Source: Chitinasiproducens palmae (GTDB lineage Bacteria; Pseudomonadota; Gammaproteobacteria; Burkholderiales; Burkholderiaceae). From it: DNA of 64,000 bases. The position numbers and the translations under genes are program-made. Below are positions 7,702 to 16,631 of this stretch, piece by piece. The DNA is taken from contig NZ_FNLO01000008.1 in the NCBI RefSeq assembly GCF_900095735.1, forward strand, positions 1 to 64,000, written 5' to 3'. Positions within the stretch are counted from its first letter, which is position 1; the number at the start of each line of letters is the position of its first letter. The notes under the pieces were generated by a model. It made no database searches. It was not told the DNA's origin and was given only the letters and a program-made list of their open reading frames with translations.

Positions 7702-7727
7702 AAAAATGCCGCGTCAGCGGCATTTTT
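7702..7727. terminator. Bidirectional terminator between argD-like gene and livF
   Basis: AAAAATGCCGC (7702-7712) and GCGGCATTTTT (7717-7727) form a perfect 11-pair stem with a four-base loop. T-runs are present on both strands, so it can serve the plus-strand transaminase and the minus-strand liv operon. Confidence 0.9.
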
Positions 7728-7859
7728 CGTTTCTGCAAGCGCCGCCATCAACGATGACGACTACATCAGGGGCGCCAGGGCGGCAGCATCAGGACGGCAG
7801 CAGCAAGACGACAGCACTACCGGCGTACCGGCGCGCGCTGTCGCAGCAAAGCGCCACGG

Positions 7860-8576
7860 TCACTCGCCCAGATAGGCTGCCCGCACCTTCGGATCGTGCA
7901 GCATCTCCTTCGCGTCGCCGCTCATCGAGATCAGGCCCGAGTCCATCACGTAGCCGCGATTGGCCGCCTGCAGCGCCAGCCGCGCGTTCTGCTCGACCAG
8001 CAGCACCGTCAGACCCTCGGACGAGATTTCGCGCACGACCTCGAAAATCTTTTCGACCATGATCGGCGACAGGCCCATCGACGGCTCGTCCAGCAACAGC
8101 AGCTTCGGCCGGCTGATCAGCGCGCGCGCCATCGCGAGCATCTGCTGCTCGCCGCCGGACAGCGTGCCGGCCAGCTGGCTCTGACGTTCCTTCAGGCGCG
8201 GGAAGAAGCCGAACATCCGCTCGATGTCGCTGCGGATCGCCGACTCGTCATTGCGCAGGTAGGCACCCATGCGCATGTTCTCGAGGATCGTCATGCGCGC
8301 GAAGATGCCGCGGCCTTCCGGCACCATCGCCAGTCCGCGCTTGAGCAGTTCGTACGACGGCACGCCGCGGATCGACTGACCCATGTAGGTGATGTCGCCG
8401 CCGGTCCAGGTCTTCAGGCCGGTGATCGCCTTCATGGTGGTCGTCTTGCCGGCGCCGTTCGCACCGATCAGCGTGACCAGTTCCTTCTCGTGGATATCGA
8501 TGTCGATACCCTTCACTGCCTGGATCCCGCCGTACGCCACCTGCAGGCCCTTGATCGACAACATTGCTTCGCTCAT
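7860..8576 (-). CDS. livF: Branched-chain amino acid ABC transporter, ATPase LivF
   Basis: A 238-residue ATPase of the high-affinity leucine/isoleucine/valine importer, acting on the cytoplasmic face with LivG. It shows Walker A GANGAGKT (38-45), the signature LSGGEQQ and Walker B LLLLDEPSMGL. The ATG at 8576 overlaps the LivG stop by one base (TGATG), so the two are translationally coupled; the longer upstream frame only repeats livG sequence in another phase. Length is typical (233-240). Related paralogues import urea or amides, and without the binding protein the substrate is inferred from family resemblance. Confidence 0.93.
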   Translation of the reverse strand: MSEAMLSIKGLQVAYGGIQAVKGIDIDIHEKELVTLIGANGAGKTTTMKAITGLKTWTGGDITYMGQSIRGVPSYELLKRGLAMVPEGRGIFARMTILENMRMGAYLRNDESAIRSDIERMFGFFPRLKERQSQLAGTLSGGEQQMLAMARALISRPKLLLLDEPSMGLSPIMVEKIFEVVREISSEGLTVLLVEQNARLALQAANRGYVMDSGLISMSGDAKEMLHDPKVRAAYLGE

Positions 8577-9352
8577 CAGTGGCCTCCCGCGCCCAGATAT
8601 GCCTCGATCACCTTCGGGTCCTTCTGCACGTCCTGCGGCAGGCCCTCGGCGATCACCTTGCCGTAGTCGAGCACCGTGATGCGATCGCACAGGCCCATCA
8701 TCAGCTTCACGTCGTGTTCGATCAGCAGGATCGTGCGGCCGTCGCTGCGGATCTTGTCCAGCAACGCGCGCAGCTCGACCTTCTCGGTCGCGTTCATGCC
8801 CGCGGCCGGCTCGTCCAGCGCCAGCAGCTTCGGATCGGTGGCCAGCGCGCGGGCGATTTCGAGCCGCCGCTGGTGACCGTACGACAGGTTGCGCGCGGTG
8901 TAGTCCGCATACTTCAGCACGCCGACGTAATCGAGCAGCTCGATCGCACGCTCCTTGATCTCGCGCTCCTCGCGGCGTTCGGCGGGCGTGCGCAGCACCG
9001 CGCCGATCAGGCCGTGCTTGGTGCGGACGTAGCGACCGGTCATCACGTTTTCGAGCGCGGTCATGCCGCCGAACAGCCGGATGTTCTGGAACGTGCGCGC
9101 GATGCCCGCCCGTGCCACCTCATGCACCGCGGTTGGCTTGTACGGCTTGCCGTCCAGCACGAAGTCGCCCGAGTCCGGCTCGTACAGCCCGGTGATCACG
9201 TTGAAGAACGTGGTCTTGCCGGCACCGTTCGGCCCGATCAGGCCATAGATCTGGCCGGGCCGGATGTCCAGACCGACGTCCGACAGCGCCTGCAAGCCGC
9301 CGAAGCGCTTGTTGACGCCCTTGATATGTAACAGCATTTCGCTTTCGACCAT
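8576..9352 (-). CDS. livG: Branched-chain amino acid ABC transporter, ATPase LivG
   Basis: A 258-residue ATPase, partner of LivF. It carries Walker A GPNGAGKT (40-47), the variant signature LSYGHQRRLEIARAL typical of LivG, and Walker B LLALDEPAAGMN. A conserved LivG insert (RTFQNIRLFGGMTALENV) is visible. The ATG at 9352 has GGAGAAGG-type ribosome site sequence upstream. The gap to livM is 93 bases. Together with LivH and LivM it forms the membrane complex. Confidence 0.94.
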   Translation of the reverse strand: MVESEMLLHIKGVNKRFGGLQALSDVGLDIRPGQIYGLIGPNGAGKTTFFNVITGLYEPDSGDFVLDGKPYKPTAVHEVARAGIARTFQNIRLFGGMTALENVMTGRYVRTKHGLIGAVLRTPAERREEREIKERAIELLDYVGVLKYADYTARNLSYGHQRRLEIARALATDPKLLALDEPAAGMNATEKVELRALLDKIRSDGRTILLIEHDVKLMMGLCDRITVLDYGKVIAEGLPQDVQKDPKVIEAYLGAGGH

Positions 9353-9445
9353 CTCGACCTTCTCCGCTTCTCTGCGGCGGCGTTGTCACCGCCTGCGACC
9401 GGCCGTCGTGCGGCCGGCTGTTGTGCGTCTTGGTATCGCCGGTGC

Positions 9446-10609
9446 TCAGGCACCGGCCGCCTTGTTCCGCTTCGCGAGCCGGGCGATCCGGTCCTCGTGG
9501 CGCGGCGCAGGCCAGAGGCCTTCCGAGCGGTACAGCATGATGATGATCATCGCGAGACCGTACACCAGCTGGCGGACGACTTCGACGTCGACCACTTCAT
9601 GCCCGAACACGGCCTGCTGCAGCGGGCCCATCGTCGAGCGCAGCACTTCGGGGAAGACGGCCAGCAGGACGGCGCCGAGGATCACGCCCGGGATGTGGCC
9701 CATGCCGCCCAGCACGACGCAGGCAAGCACCACCACCGATTCCCAGAAGGTGAACGACTCGGGCGACACGAAGCCCTGGAAGGAGCCGAACATCGCACCG
9801 GACACGCCGCCGAAGGACGCACCCATTGCGAAGGCGAGCAGCTTCACGTTGCGGGTGTTGATGCCCATCGCCTTGGCTGCGATCTCGTCCTCGCGAATGG
9901 CCGCCCATGCGCGGCCGATGCGCGAGTGCTGCAGCCGCACGCAGATGAAGATCACCGCCAGCGACAACGCCACGAACAGGTAGTAGTAAAGGTATACCGG
10001 CGGCAGCGTGACACCGAACAGGTCATGCGTCTTCGAGAAGTCGAAGCCGAACAGCGAGACCGGCGCGATGCCCGTGATGCCCTTCGGACCGTTGGTGATG
10101 TTGATCGGACGGTCCAGGTTGTTCATGAAGATCCGGACGATCTCCCCGAAACCGAGCGTCACGATGGCCAGGTAGTCGCCGCGCAGCCGCAGCGTCGGCG
10201 CGCCGAGCAGCACGCCGAACAGCGCGGCCATCGCCATGCCAACCGGGATCACCACCCAGATTGGGAAATGCGGTCCGGTCGGCCACAGATGCGCGGCCCA
10301 TTCGAACTGCGTCGACAATTGCGGCGACGTCAGGAACGCGGCCATGTACGCGCCCACCGCGTAGAACGCGATATAGCCCAGGTCGAGCAGGCCGGCAAAA
10401 CCGACCACGACGTTCAGCCCAAGCGCGAGCATCACGTAGAGCATCGCGAAGTCCAGCACGCGCACCCAGTAGTTGCCGCCGGCGGCGCCAACGATCATCG
10501 GTGCGGCGGCGACCAGCACGATCAGGATCGCGACGCCCAGGTAGTGCGAGGGCGACTTCTTCTGCGGCGTAAGCGAGGTCGTCGCTTCGATCGGAGGAAT
10601 GGAAGGCAT
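9446..10609 (-). CDS. livM: Branched-chain amino acid ABC transporter, permease LivM
   Basis: A 387-residue inner-membrane permease with about ten hydrophobic segments. The conserved cytoplasmic coupling motif is seen in IREDEIAAKAMGIN, and the N-terminal permease signature ALGLNVVVGFAGLLDLGYIAF is shown here only in part (LGLNVVVGFAGLLDLG). The ATG at 10609 is chosen over one at 10639, because it has an AGGGG ribosome site with seven bases of spacing and does not overlap livH. It lies 13 bases after livH. Confidence 0.92.
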   Translation of the reverse strand: MPSIPPIEATTSLTPQKKSPSHYLGVAILIVLVAAAPMIVGAAGGNYWVRVLDFAMLYVMLALGLNVVVGFAGLLDLGYIAFYAVGAYMAAFLTSPQLSTQFEWAAHLWPTGPHFPIWVVIPVGMAMAALFGVLLGAPTLRLRGDYLAIVTLGFGEIVRIFMNNLDRPINITNGPKGITGIAPVSLFGFDFSKTHDLFGVTLPPVYLYYYLFVALSLAVIFICVRLQHSRIGRAWAAIREDEIAAKAMGINTRNVKLLAFAMGASFGGVSGAMFGSFQGFVSPESFTFWESVVVLACVVLGGMGHIPGVILGAVLLAVFPEVLRSTMGPLQQAVFGHEVVDVEVVRQLVYGLAMIIIMLYRSEGLWPAPRHEDRIARLAKRNKAAGA

Positions 10610-10622
10610 AGCGCTACCCCTG

Positions 10623-11573
10623 TTAAGCGCGGTCGGCAACCCGCTCGCCCAGCAAACCGGACGGACGGAACACGAGAACGATGATCAGAACGATGAACGC
10701 GAACACGTCCTGATAGTTACTGCCAAACACGCCGTGCGTCAGGTCGCCGACGTAACCGGCGCCGAGCTGCTCGATGATGCCGAGCAGGATGCCGCCGACC
10801 ATCGCGCCGGCCAGGTTGCCGATGCCGCCGAGCACCGCGGCCGTGAACGCCTTGATGCCGGGGATGAAGCCCATGTAGAAGTGGACGTTGCCGTACTCGG
10901 ACGCGATCATGACACCCGCCAACGCGGCGAGCGCCGAGCCGATCATGAAGGTGGCAGCGATCACGAAGTTCGGGTTGACGCCCATCAGGCCGGCCACGTT
11001 GCGGTTCTCGGCGGTGGCGCGCATCGCACGCCCCAGCTTGGTCTTGTTCACCAGCAGCAACAGGCCGCCCATCGTCACGAAGGCCACCGCGACGATGATG
11101 ATCTCGGTCACCGAGATCACCGCGCCGGGGGTCGTGTCCGTGGCCTTGATCACTTCGAGGGGGTCGGTCGGCAACAGCTGCGGGAACATCAGCGGGTTAC
11201 GACCCCAGATCATCATTGCAACGGTCTGCAGCAGGATCGAGACGCCGATCGCGGTAATCAACGGCGCCAGACGCGGCGCGTTGCGCAGCGGCCGGTAGGC
11301 CACCCGTTCGATCGTCGCGCCACTGATCGCACACACGACCGCCGCGATGCCCAGCGCCACGACCAGGGTCGGAACGGCGCCGAGCGCGGGGAAATGCGCT
11401 TGCAGGAGATTGATTGCGGTGAGCGCCACCATCGCGCCGATCATCAGCACATCGCCGTGGGCGAAGTTGATGATGCCCAGAATGCCATACACCATCGTGT
11501 AGCCCAACGCGATGATCGCGTAGACGCTGCCGAGGACGAGGCCGTTAATCAGCTGCTGGACGAAGGTATCCAT
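10623..11573 (-). CDS. livH: Branched-chain amino acid ABC transporter, permease LivH
   Basis: A 316-residue inner-membrane permease, first gene of the livHMGF transcription unit. It begins MDTFVQQLINGLVLGSVYAI, the usual LivH N-terminus, and carries LGYTMVYGILGIINFAHGD and the coupling motif MRATAENRNVAGLMGVN. The start ATG at 11573 follows GGGAGAATGA. No periplasmic binding protein gene (livK/livJ) is in the operon, although many Burkholderiaceae place it elsewhere. A short open frame rich in Ile, Leu and Val overlaps its start (11545-11631) and is discussed as a finding. Confidence 0.93.
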   Translation of the reverse strand: MDTFVQQLINGLVLGSVYAIIALGYTMVYGILGIINFAHGDVLMIGAMVALTAINLLQAHFPALGAVPTLVVALGIAAVVCAISGATIERVAYRPLRNAPRLAPLITAIGVSILLQTVAMMIWGRNPLMFPQLLPTDPLEVIKATDTTPGAVISVTEIIIVAVAFVTMGGLLLLVNKTKLGRAMRATAENRNVAGLMGVNPNFVIAATFMIGSALAALAGVMIASEYGNVHFYMGFIPGIKAFTAAVLGGIGNLAGAMVGGILLGIIEQLGAGYVGDLTHGVFGSNYQDVFAFIVLIIVLVFRPSGLLGERVADRA

Positions 11574-12248
11574 TCATTCTCCCGGACGGCGTTCCTTCAA
11601 TAACGCCGAGACCAATACCGCATGAAGTCATGCCCCACCCGGTTGGGTGCGGACCATTTGGCAGACGGGTGCACGACAGTAGCCTCGCAGCCTTGCGTCC
11701 CTGCCGCAACCGTACCCCCATGTCGACGTGCCGGGTGTCGGCATGCCGAAAAGTCGGCGAATTGTACCCAAATTTAACTGGGCGACAATAATGGTTGCAC
11801 CGTATATGAAACAGACGTTGCAACCGCCGCTTGGCGGGTTGCACCTGGCGCGGAAAATCTCTCGACTTCGTTGAAAAGAAAGGAAAGGTGCGCGCGGCCA
11901 CGATTTCAGTGGGCGCGCCATGCGGACGCATCGCTGGCAGTGCATGAATGCCGCGCGGCGCCGTTCTGCGAGTCGGTTATCAGCCGCCTCGGGTTACGCG
12001 CGGGCGGCCCGACAGGCGGGCACGATTAGAGGGGTTCTTCTAATGCAAGAAGCAGGGCGGCGCGCAAAAAGCCGTCCGGTTCGGCTGGTACGACGGCGCC
12101 GTCAGTTCGCCGGCACCGTGCCGGCCACGTCGCGGCGCGACCGGCGAGCGCGGCGACGCGTCTGTCGCATGACCGCTGGAGGCCTGTCTACTGGCGGTGC
12201 CATGGTGCCGGCCGGACCGCCAGGCCGGTACACGGCGGCCCGACATAT
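11574..12248. other. 675-base gap between livH and ispH; regulatory region of the liv operon
   Basis: No full gene is supported. The part near livH is richer in A/T and holds the candidate promoter at 11761-11788. On the minus strand an ATG at 11631 opens a 28-codon frame starting MTSCGIGLGVIEG that overlaps the livH start out of frame. At 12025-12044 an imperfect inverted repeat ATTAGA...TCTAAT is seen. The open frames covering 11920-12465 are arginine-rich and look like noise. Confidence 0.5.
11761..11788 (-). promoter_or_regulatory. Candidate promoter of livHMGF
   Basis: On the minus strand TTGTCG (11788-11783) and TACAAT (11766-11761) are 16 bases apart. The spacer CCCAGTTAAATTTGGG is flanked by CCCA and TGGG, so a dimeric regulator could bind between the boxes. 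The leader to livH would be about 180 bases. Confidence 0.45.
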
Positions 12249-13211
12249 TCAGGTCGCCGACGGCGCCAGACCGCGAGGCAGCGGAAACGCAATGTTTTCG
12301 ACGATGCCGTCCAGTTTTCGCACACCCTTCACGCCGAATTCACGGATACGCTGCATCACGGACTGGGCCAGCGCTTCCGGCGCCGAGGCACCCGCCGTCA
12401 AACCCACGCGCTTCACGCCGACGAACCACGCCGGGTCGAGCTGGTCGGCGGCGTCGACCATATAGGCCGGCACGCCGAGCTTTTCGGCCAGTTCGCGCAG
12501 GCGATTCGAATTCGAACTGTTCGGGCTGCCGACCACGATCACCACGTCGCACTGCGGCGCCATGAACTTCACCGCGTCCTGCCGGTTCTGCGTCGCATAG
12601 CAGATGTCCTGCTTCTTCGGCTCGCGAATCGCCGGAAACCGTGCCTTCAACGCTTCGATCACCACGGCCGCGTCGTCGACGGACAGCGTGGTCTGGGTCA
12701 CATAAGCGAGCCGCTCCGGATCCTTGACGGACAGCGTCGCGATGTCGTTGTCGTCCTCGACGAGATACATGCCTTCGCCGGACTGCCCCATCGTACCCTC
12801 GACCTCGGGGTGGCCGCGATGGCCGATCATGATGATCTCGTAGCCCTCGGCGCGCATCTTCGCGACCTCGACGTGCACCTTGGTGACCAGCGGGCAGGTG
12901 GCATCGAACACCTTGAGCCCGCGCGCCTCGGCATCCTTGCGGATTGCCTTCGGCACGCCATGCGCGCTGAACACCAGCGTGCTGCCGGCCGGCACTTCGT
13001 CGAGATCCTCGATGAAGATCGCGCCCTTGCCGCGCAGGTCGCTTACCACGTAAGCGTTGTGGACGATCTCATGGCGCACGTAGATCGGCGCGCCGAACAG
13101 GGCCAGCGCGCGCTCGACGATCTCGATCGCCCGGTCGACGCCCGCGCAGAAGCCGCGGGGCTGGGCCAGCAGGATTTCTGCGTCGACGTCGGAAACGGAA
13201 GTCATATTCAT
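12249..13211 (-). CDS. ispH: 4-hydroxy-3-methylbut-2-enyl diphosphate reductase (IspH)
   Basis: A 320-residue iron-sulfur reductase for the last step of the methylerythritol phosphate isoprenoid pathway, turning HMBPP into IPP and DMAPP in the cytoplasm. The three cluster cysteines are visible: C22 in QPRGFCAG, C106 in FDATCPL and C204 in DICYATQ, spaced as in E. coli (12, 96, 197). The substrate-binding motif [10 protein letters not shown] is present. The ATG at 13211 gives normal length; a TTG at 13259 overlapping the slpA stop and an ATG at 13205 are alternatives. It follows slpA on the same strand, the usual order in beta- and gammaproteobacteria. Confidence 0.95.
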   Translation of the reverse strand: MNMTSVSDVDAEILLAQPRGFCAGVDRAIEIVERALALFGAPIYVRHEIVHNAYVVSDLRGKGAIFIEDLDEVPAGSTLVFSAHGVPKAIRKDAEARGLKVFDATCPLVTKVHVEVAKMRAEGYEIIMIGHRGHPEVEGTMGQSGEGMYLVEDDNDIATLSVKDPERLAYVTQTTLSVDDAAVVIEALKARFPAIREPKKQDICYATQNRQDAVKFMAPQCDVVIVVGSPNSSNSNRLRELAEKLGVPAYMVDAADQLDPAWFVGVKRVGLTAGASAPEALAQSVMQRIREFGVKGVRKLDGIVENIAFPLPRGLAPSAT

Positions 13212-13255
13212 CTGGGTTGCGTCACTAGGTAGGCGCGGCGCCGGCGCTGGCGCGC

Positions 13256-13711
13256 TCAAATGATGCCGATGATCTGCACCTCGAAGACCAGCTCCTGGCC
13301 GGCCAACGGGTGATTGAAGTCGAACAGCGCCGACGTTTCGCCCACTTCCTTGAGCACGCCCGCATAGCGGCCGCCGCCCGGCGCGTTGAACTCGACCAGG
13401 TCGCCAGGCGAGAAATCCTCGCCGACCATGCTGTTCTCGCGCAGCGTCGACAGCTTCACGCGCTGGATCAGTTCGGGGTTGCGCGGTCCGAAGCCCTGCT
13501 CCGGCGTCAGCCGAAAGACCGAGTGGTCACCCGCCTTCATGCCGATCATCATCTCTTCCAGGGTCGGCGCAAGCTGCCCGGCCCCGAGCAGCAGCGTGGC
13601 CGGTCGTTCGTCGAAGGTGCTGACGATGTCTTCGCCGTCGGGACGGGCGAGACGGTAATGCAGCGTGACGTGCGAACCGGGGCCGACACGGGCGAGATCG
13701 ATCAGGGTCAT
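13256..13711 (-). CDS. slpA: FKBP-type peptidyl-prolyl cis-trans isomerase (SlpA/FkpB)
   Basis: A 151-residue cytoplasmic prolyl isomerase of the SlyD/SlpA group. It begins with the strand [19 protein letters not shown], has [18 protein letters not shown] (FKBP active-site helix region) and the C-terminal [17 protein letters not shown], which is diagnostic of the SlyD-like insert-in-flap family. No His-rich metal tail, so SlpA rather than SlyD. The ATG at 13711 lies inside the long upstream frame, which has no family resemblance. It precedes ispH and lies divergent to radC. Confidence 0.92.
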   Translation of the reverse strand: MTLIDLARVGPGSHVTLHYRLARPDGEDIVSTFDERPATLLLGAGQLAPTLEEMMIGMKAGDHSVFRLTPEQGFGPRNPELIQRVKLSTLRENSMVGEDFSPGDLVEFNAPGGGRYAGVLKEVGETSALFDFNHPLAGQELVFEVQIIGII

Positions 13712-13811
13712 GACAAAGGCTATTAGACGAGCGCAGCGCGACGCGGCGAAGGGGCACACTGCCGGCTTGAAGGAAGCGCCCGGCAGTTCGCCGGGCAACG
13801 ATGCCCGGCAT

Positions 13812-14588
13812 GTGTCGGCAGCCGCGCGCACCGGTGGGCGGGCCGATCGACAGGAAAGCGGTATTGTAAGCCAGCCGGCAAAACCCTGTGCCCGGCGCGG
13901 CCCGGGCGCCGATCTGCCGATTTCGCGCTGGCCCGTCGATCTTCGCCCACGCGAGCGCCTGCAGGAAGCCGGACCGGGTGCGCTGTCCAACGCGGAACTG
14001 TTGGCCCTGCTGCTGGGCAGCGGCCCGGCCCATTGCAATGCGGTCGCGTTCGGACAGGCGTTGCTCGCCCGCTTCGGCTCGCTGCGCGCGTTGCTGCATG
14101 CGGACCGGCGGGTGCTTGCCGCCGTGCGGGGCATGGGCCCGGCGAAACTCAGCAAGCTGCAGGCGGTGTTGCAACTGGTCGAGCGCGCACTGGTCGAGAA
14201 TCTGCGCGCGGATGCGCCGTTCGCCGGGCCGGCCAACGTCAAGGACTATCTGCGCCTGACGCTCGGCATGCGAAGCCGCGAAATCTTCATGTGCCTGTAT
14301 CTCGACGCGCGCCACCGTCTGATCGCCAGCGAGGAAGCGTCGCGCGGCACGCTGACCCAGACAGCCGTCTACCCGCGCGAGATCGTGCGCGAGGCGTTGA
14401 TGCGCAATGCCGTCGCGGTCATTGTTGCACACAACCATCCTTCCGGGCAGGCTGCGCCAAGCGAGGCCGACCAGCGCCTGACCTATCGGCTCAAGGCCGC
14501 GCTCGAACTGATGGACGTGCGGCTGCTCGACCACATGATCGTCACGCATGACTCAGTGATGTCGTTCGCGGAGCGTGGCTGGCTATAG
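13812..14588 (+). CDS. radC: RadC family JAB/MPN-domain protein
   Basis: A protein of about 258 residues with an N-terminal helix-hairpin-helix-like region (PGALSNAELLALLLGSG) and a C-terminal JAB metalloprotease-type domain with HNHPSG and a following Asp in the usual spacing. The conserved part starts around base 13908. The start is uncertain: the GTG at 13812 gives family length, and an ATG at 13710 would overlap the divergent slpA start. Despite the name, a role in DNA repair is not established. The stop codon TAG forms part of the first unit of a 14-base tandem array. Confidence 0.88.
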   Translation: MSAAARTGGRADRQESGIVSQPAKPCARRGPGADLPISRWPVDLRPRERLQEAGPGALSNAELLALLLGSGPAHCNAVAFGQALLARFGSLRALLHADRRVLAAVRGMGPAKLSKLQAVLQLVERALVENLRADAPFAGPANVKDYLRLTLGMRSREIFMCLYLDARHRLIASEEASRGTLTQTAVYPREIVREALMRNAVAVIVAHNHPSGQAAPSEADQRLTYRLKAALELMDVRLLDHMIVTHDSVMSFAERGWL

Positions 14589-14685
14589 CACTGCCTCTGC
14601 AGCACTGCGTCTGCGGCACTGCCTCTGTGGCATTGCGTCTGTGGCATTGCCTCTGTGGGATTGCGTCTGCGGCACTGCGTCTGCG
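14588..14685. repeat. 14-base tandem array, seven copies, starting in the radC stop codon
   Basis: Seven consecutive 14-base units run from the last base of the radC stop to 14685. The first is GCACTGCCTCTGCA; later units vary at a few positions (GCATTGCGTCTGTG, GGATTGCGTCTGCG). There are no spacers, so it is not a CRISPR array. The gap 14589-15221 has no supported gene apart from this and the features listed next. Confidence 0.9.
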
Positions 14686-14962
14686 GCGCCGCGGCCATGG
14701 CAGCGGCGCCCGCGACACCGGCTACGGTTGGGGCGGCACGACACGCGCTTGCAACCGGTTGCCGGGCTTGCCAACTTGTGGACGGGACCCGAGCGGGAGA
14801 GGTCTGCGACGCAGCTGCTGGGCACGCGCGCTGGCGCAAGCCGGGCGGCGGCGCCTGTCGGACAGCCGGCTCGTCGCCGATCGGCCCCTGTACCGGCGAC
14901 CGGGCGGCCAGCGCAGGCATTCAGCCGCGGGCCCATCGATCGCCAAGCGATAGATCGACTGC

Positions 14963-15017
14963 GGCAGATCTATTGCGGCGGCCGATCGCGGCAGATCAAT
15001 TACGGCAGGCCGATCGC
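14963..15017. repeat. Tandem pair of 27/28-base units
   Basis: Copy one (14963-14989) and copy two (14990-15017) both follow GGCAGATC-ATT-CGGC-GGCCGATCGC with three substitutions and one added base. The sequence GATCG also recurs just upstream (14938-14956), so the array may be the remains of a longer one. Confidence 0.75.
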
Positions 15018-15117
15018 AGCAAGCCAGATTGCAGCGCGCGACGCGCGGCTCATGGTGCGCGGCGCGCTACGTTGCCAGGCGAACCGATGTTGCGCCCATG
15101 CCTATAGCGCCAGCCTC

Positions 15118-15147
15118 TTGAATAGGCTAGCGAAAACATGCTAACAT
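15118..15147 (+). promoter_or_regulatory. Promoter of rpmB-rpmG
   Basis: TTGAAT at 15118-15123 and TAACAT at 15142-15147 are 18 bases apart; a TG two bases before the -10 box makes it an extended -10. The leader to rpmB is about 70 bases and includes the hairpin at 15162-15178. Confidence 0.6.
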
Positions 15148-15161
15148 CGCTGTCTTTGTGT

Positions 15162-15178
15162 CTCCGAATACGTCGGAG
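15162..15178 (+). other. Leader hairpin upstream of rpmB
   Basis: CTCCGA (15162-15167) pairs perfectly with TCGGAG (15173-15178) over a five-base loop ATACG. It has no T-run and lies in the predicted 5' leader of the L28-L33 operon. Ribosomal protein operons often carry feedback sites in such leaders; that role is inference. Confidence 0.4.
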
Positions 15179-15221
15179 CAAGCCGAATCAAAGCGAATCT
15201 ACGCGTACTGGAGAGTGCTTC

Positions 15222-15446
15222 ATGGCACGCAAATGCATCGTTACGGGAAAGGGGCCGATGGTCGGCAACAACGTTTCCCACGCAAACAATAAGACGAAGC
15301 GTCGCTTCCTGCCGAACCTGCAGAGCCGCCGCTTCTGGATCGAAAGCGAAAACCGCTTCGTGCGGCTGCGCGTGTCGAACGCCGCGCTGCGCCTGATCGA
15401 CAAGAAAGGCATTGAAGCGGTCCTCGCCGACATCGGCAAGGCCTAA
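15222..15446 (+). CDS. rpmB: 50S ribosomal protein L28
   Basis: A 74-residue ribosomal protein of the large subunit. The N-terminus [20 protein letters not shown], the core [16 protein letters not shown] and the end [18 protein letters not shown] (given in parts) match bacterial L28. It is about three residues shorter at the C-terminus than the Burkholderia proteins I remember (77). The ATG at 15222 has a GGAGAG ribosome site; upstream in-frame sequence is not L28-like. It is cotranscribed with rpmG 57 bases later. Confidence 0.96.
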   Translation: MARKCIVTGKGPMVGNNVSHANNKTKRRFLPNLQSRRFWIESENRFVRLRVSNAALRLIDKKGIEAVLADIGKA

Positions 15447-15502
15447 ATCGCAGATTAACAGGCGAGGGCATTGCCCCGCCTCATCCTTACAGGGGATTTG
15501 TC

Positions 15503-15670
15503 ATGGCGAAGGGTATTCGCGACAAGATCAAGCTGGAATCGACCGCCGGTACCGGCCACTTCTACACGACGACGAAGAACAAGCGCACGATGCCGGAAAA
15601 GATGGAGATCAGCAAGTTTGATCCCGTCGTCCGCAAGCACGTGCCCTACAAGGAAACCAAGATCAAGTAA
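15503..15670 (+). CDS. rpmG: 50S ribosomal protein L33
   Basis: A 55-residue large-subunit protein, translated [20 protein letters not shown] and ending [14 protein letters not shown]. It is the cysteine-free form of L33, so no zinc ribbon. The ATG at 15503 follows an AGGGG ribosome site by nine bases. A perfect terminator stands 75 bases after the stop. Confidence 0.96.
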   Translation: MAKGIRDKIKLESTAGTGHFYTTTKNKRTMPEKMEISKFDPVVRKHVPYKETKIK

Positions 15671-15744
15671 GATCTTGGCGCGGTGCGCGCTTGCGTGCAC
15701 CCGTGACCTGGCGCCGGGCAGACCGGCCCCGCCAGGAACATCAC

Positions 15745-15770
15745 AAAAAGCCGCTTTCGGGCGGCTTTTT
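15745..15770 (+). terminator. Intrinsic terminator of rpmB-rpmG
   Basis: AAAAAGCCGC (15745-15754) and GCGGCTTTTT (15761-15770) make a perfect 10-pair stem with loop TTTCGG and a T-run in the right arm. Confidence 0.92.
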
Positions 15771-16631
15771 GCATTTCGCGCGACGTCGCATTACATAGCG
15801 TCGCATCGCGTTGTGTCCGGCTCCCTGCCGCGATCTGCTACATCCGTCGGATTGCCCGGACGCGCCCCCGGTCTCAGGCCCCTCCTCTGTTCAACCGCCC
15901 CTCGACGGCCTGTCTCGTCGAACGCAAGCGTCGGCCGCTGCGCCGACGGCATCGTCGCGCCTGCCCCTTTTCAACCGTTGCCTAACACGTGACACGAGTA
16001 TCGAACTCCGGCGATGACCATAGCGGTGCGGCTGTTACTTCGGCGCCGCATTCGATAAAGCGCCACGGCGCTTGCACCGGTACGCGACAGCCGCCTAGTG
16101 CAGCGGGCGCGCACCGTCCAACGGTTAGCGCGAGACGTAAGTCCAAGAGATGACCGGCGCAAAGGCGCACCGAGTGAACTGGCGACTGGGCGATCGGGCG
16201 ACTGAGCGACTGAGCCACCGAGCAACCTTCATGAGGTCGTTTGCGCAGCGTGTCACGTCGTTCCGGCTGGCTCGCCGTTGCGACAAGCGCGCCACACCGG
16301 CACCGGATGTCAGGCCGAATTGCCGTGACGAAAATGTTGCCGTCAGCCTGAGATCGCCGCCCCTGCCAGCTACCCGTCCCCTCCAGCAGCGGGCCTAAGG
16401 GGGCACCAGCACCGAGCCGGCTGCACGGCGACCGGCCTGGCTAGCTTGCCTGTCGAGCTAGTGCATCGTGCTGGATCAGACGCGCACGTCGACTTCAACT
16501 CGCGATGCAAGTCGCGTCTAAAGCCGTTGCGTCGTGAAACGATGCTTGTCGGCTCGCCGTCGGTTCCGCCGCGCGTCCGCGCACGACGCGTCATGCCCGC
16601 CGCTATAGCGGCGCACCGCCGTAGCTGTGCA
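15771..16631. other. Long gap between rpmG and nadC with a degenerate octamer array
   Basis: No gene is supported in about 860 bases. The frames present (for example 16150-16398) have no recognisable domains, are rich in Arg and Ala, and lack ribosome sites. Between 16182 and 16227 a decayed 8-base array is visible: GCGACTGG, GCGATCGG, GCGACTGA, GCGACTGA, GCCACCGA, then GCAACC. It lies 400 bases from the better preserved octamer array near nadC. Confidence 0.55.

Noticed and set aside
11920-12465. 181-codon frame upstream of and overlapping ispH
   Set aside because: Arg-rich, half of it antisense to ispH, no domain.
13790-13809. GCCGGGC/GCCCGGC hairpin considered as terminator
   Set aside because: No T-run follows on either strand.
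14588-14685. Array considered as CRISPR or as coding tail of radC
   Set aside because: No spacers, and the TAG stop codon precedes the array.
16150-16398. 82-codon frame in the rpmG-nadC gap
   Set aside because: No ribosome site, no similarity to known families, and it covers the degenerate octamer array.
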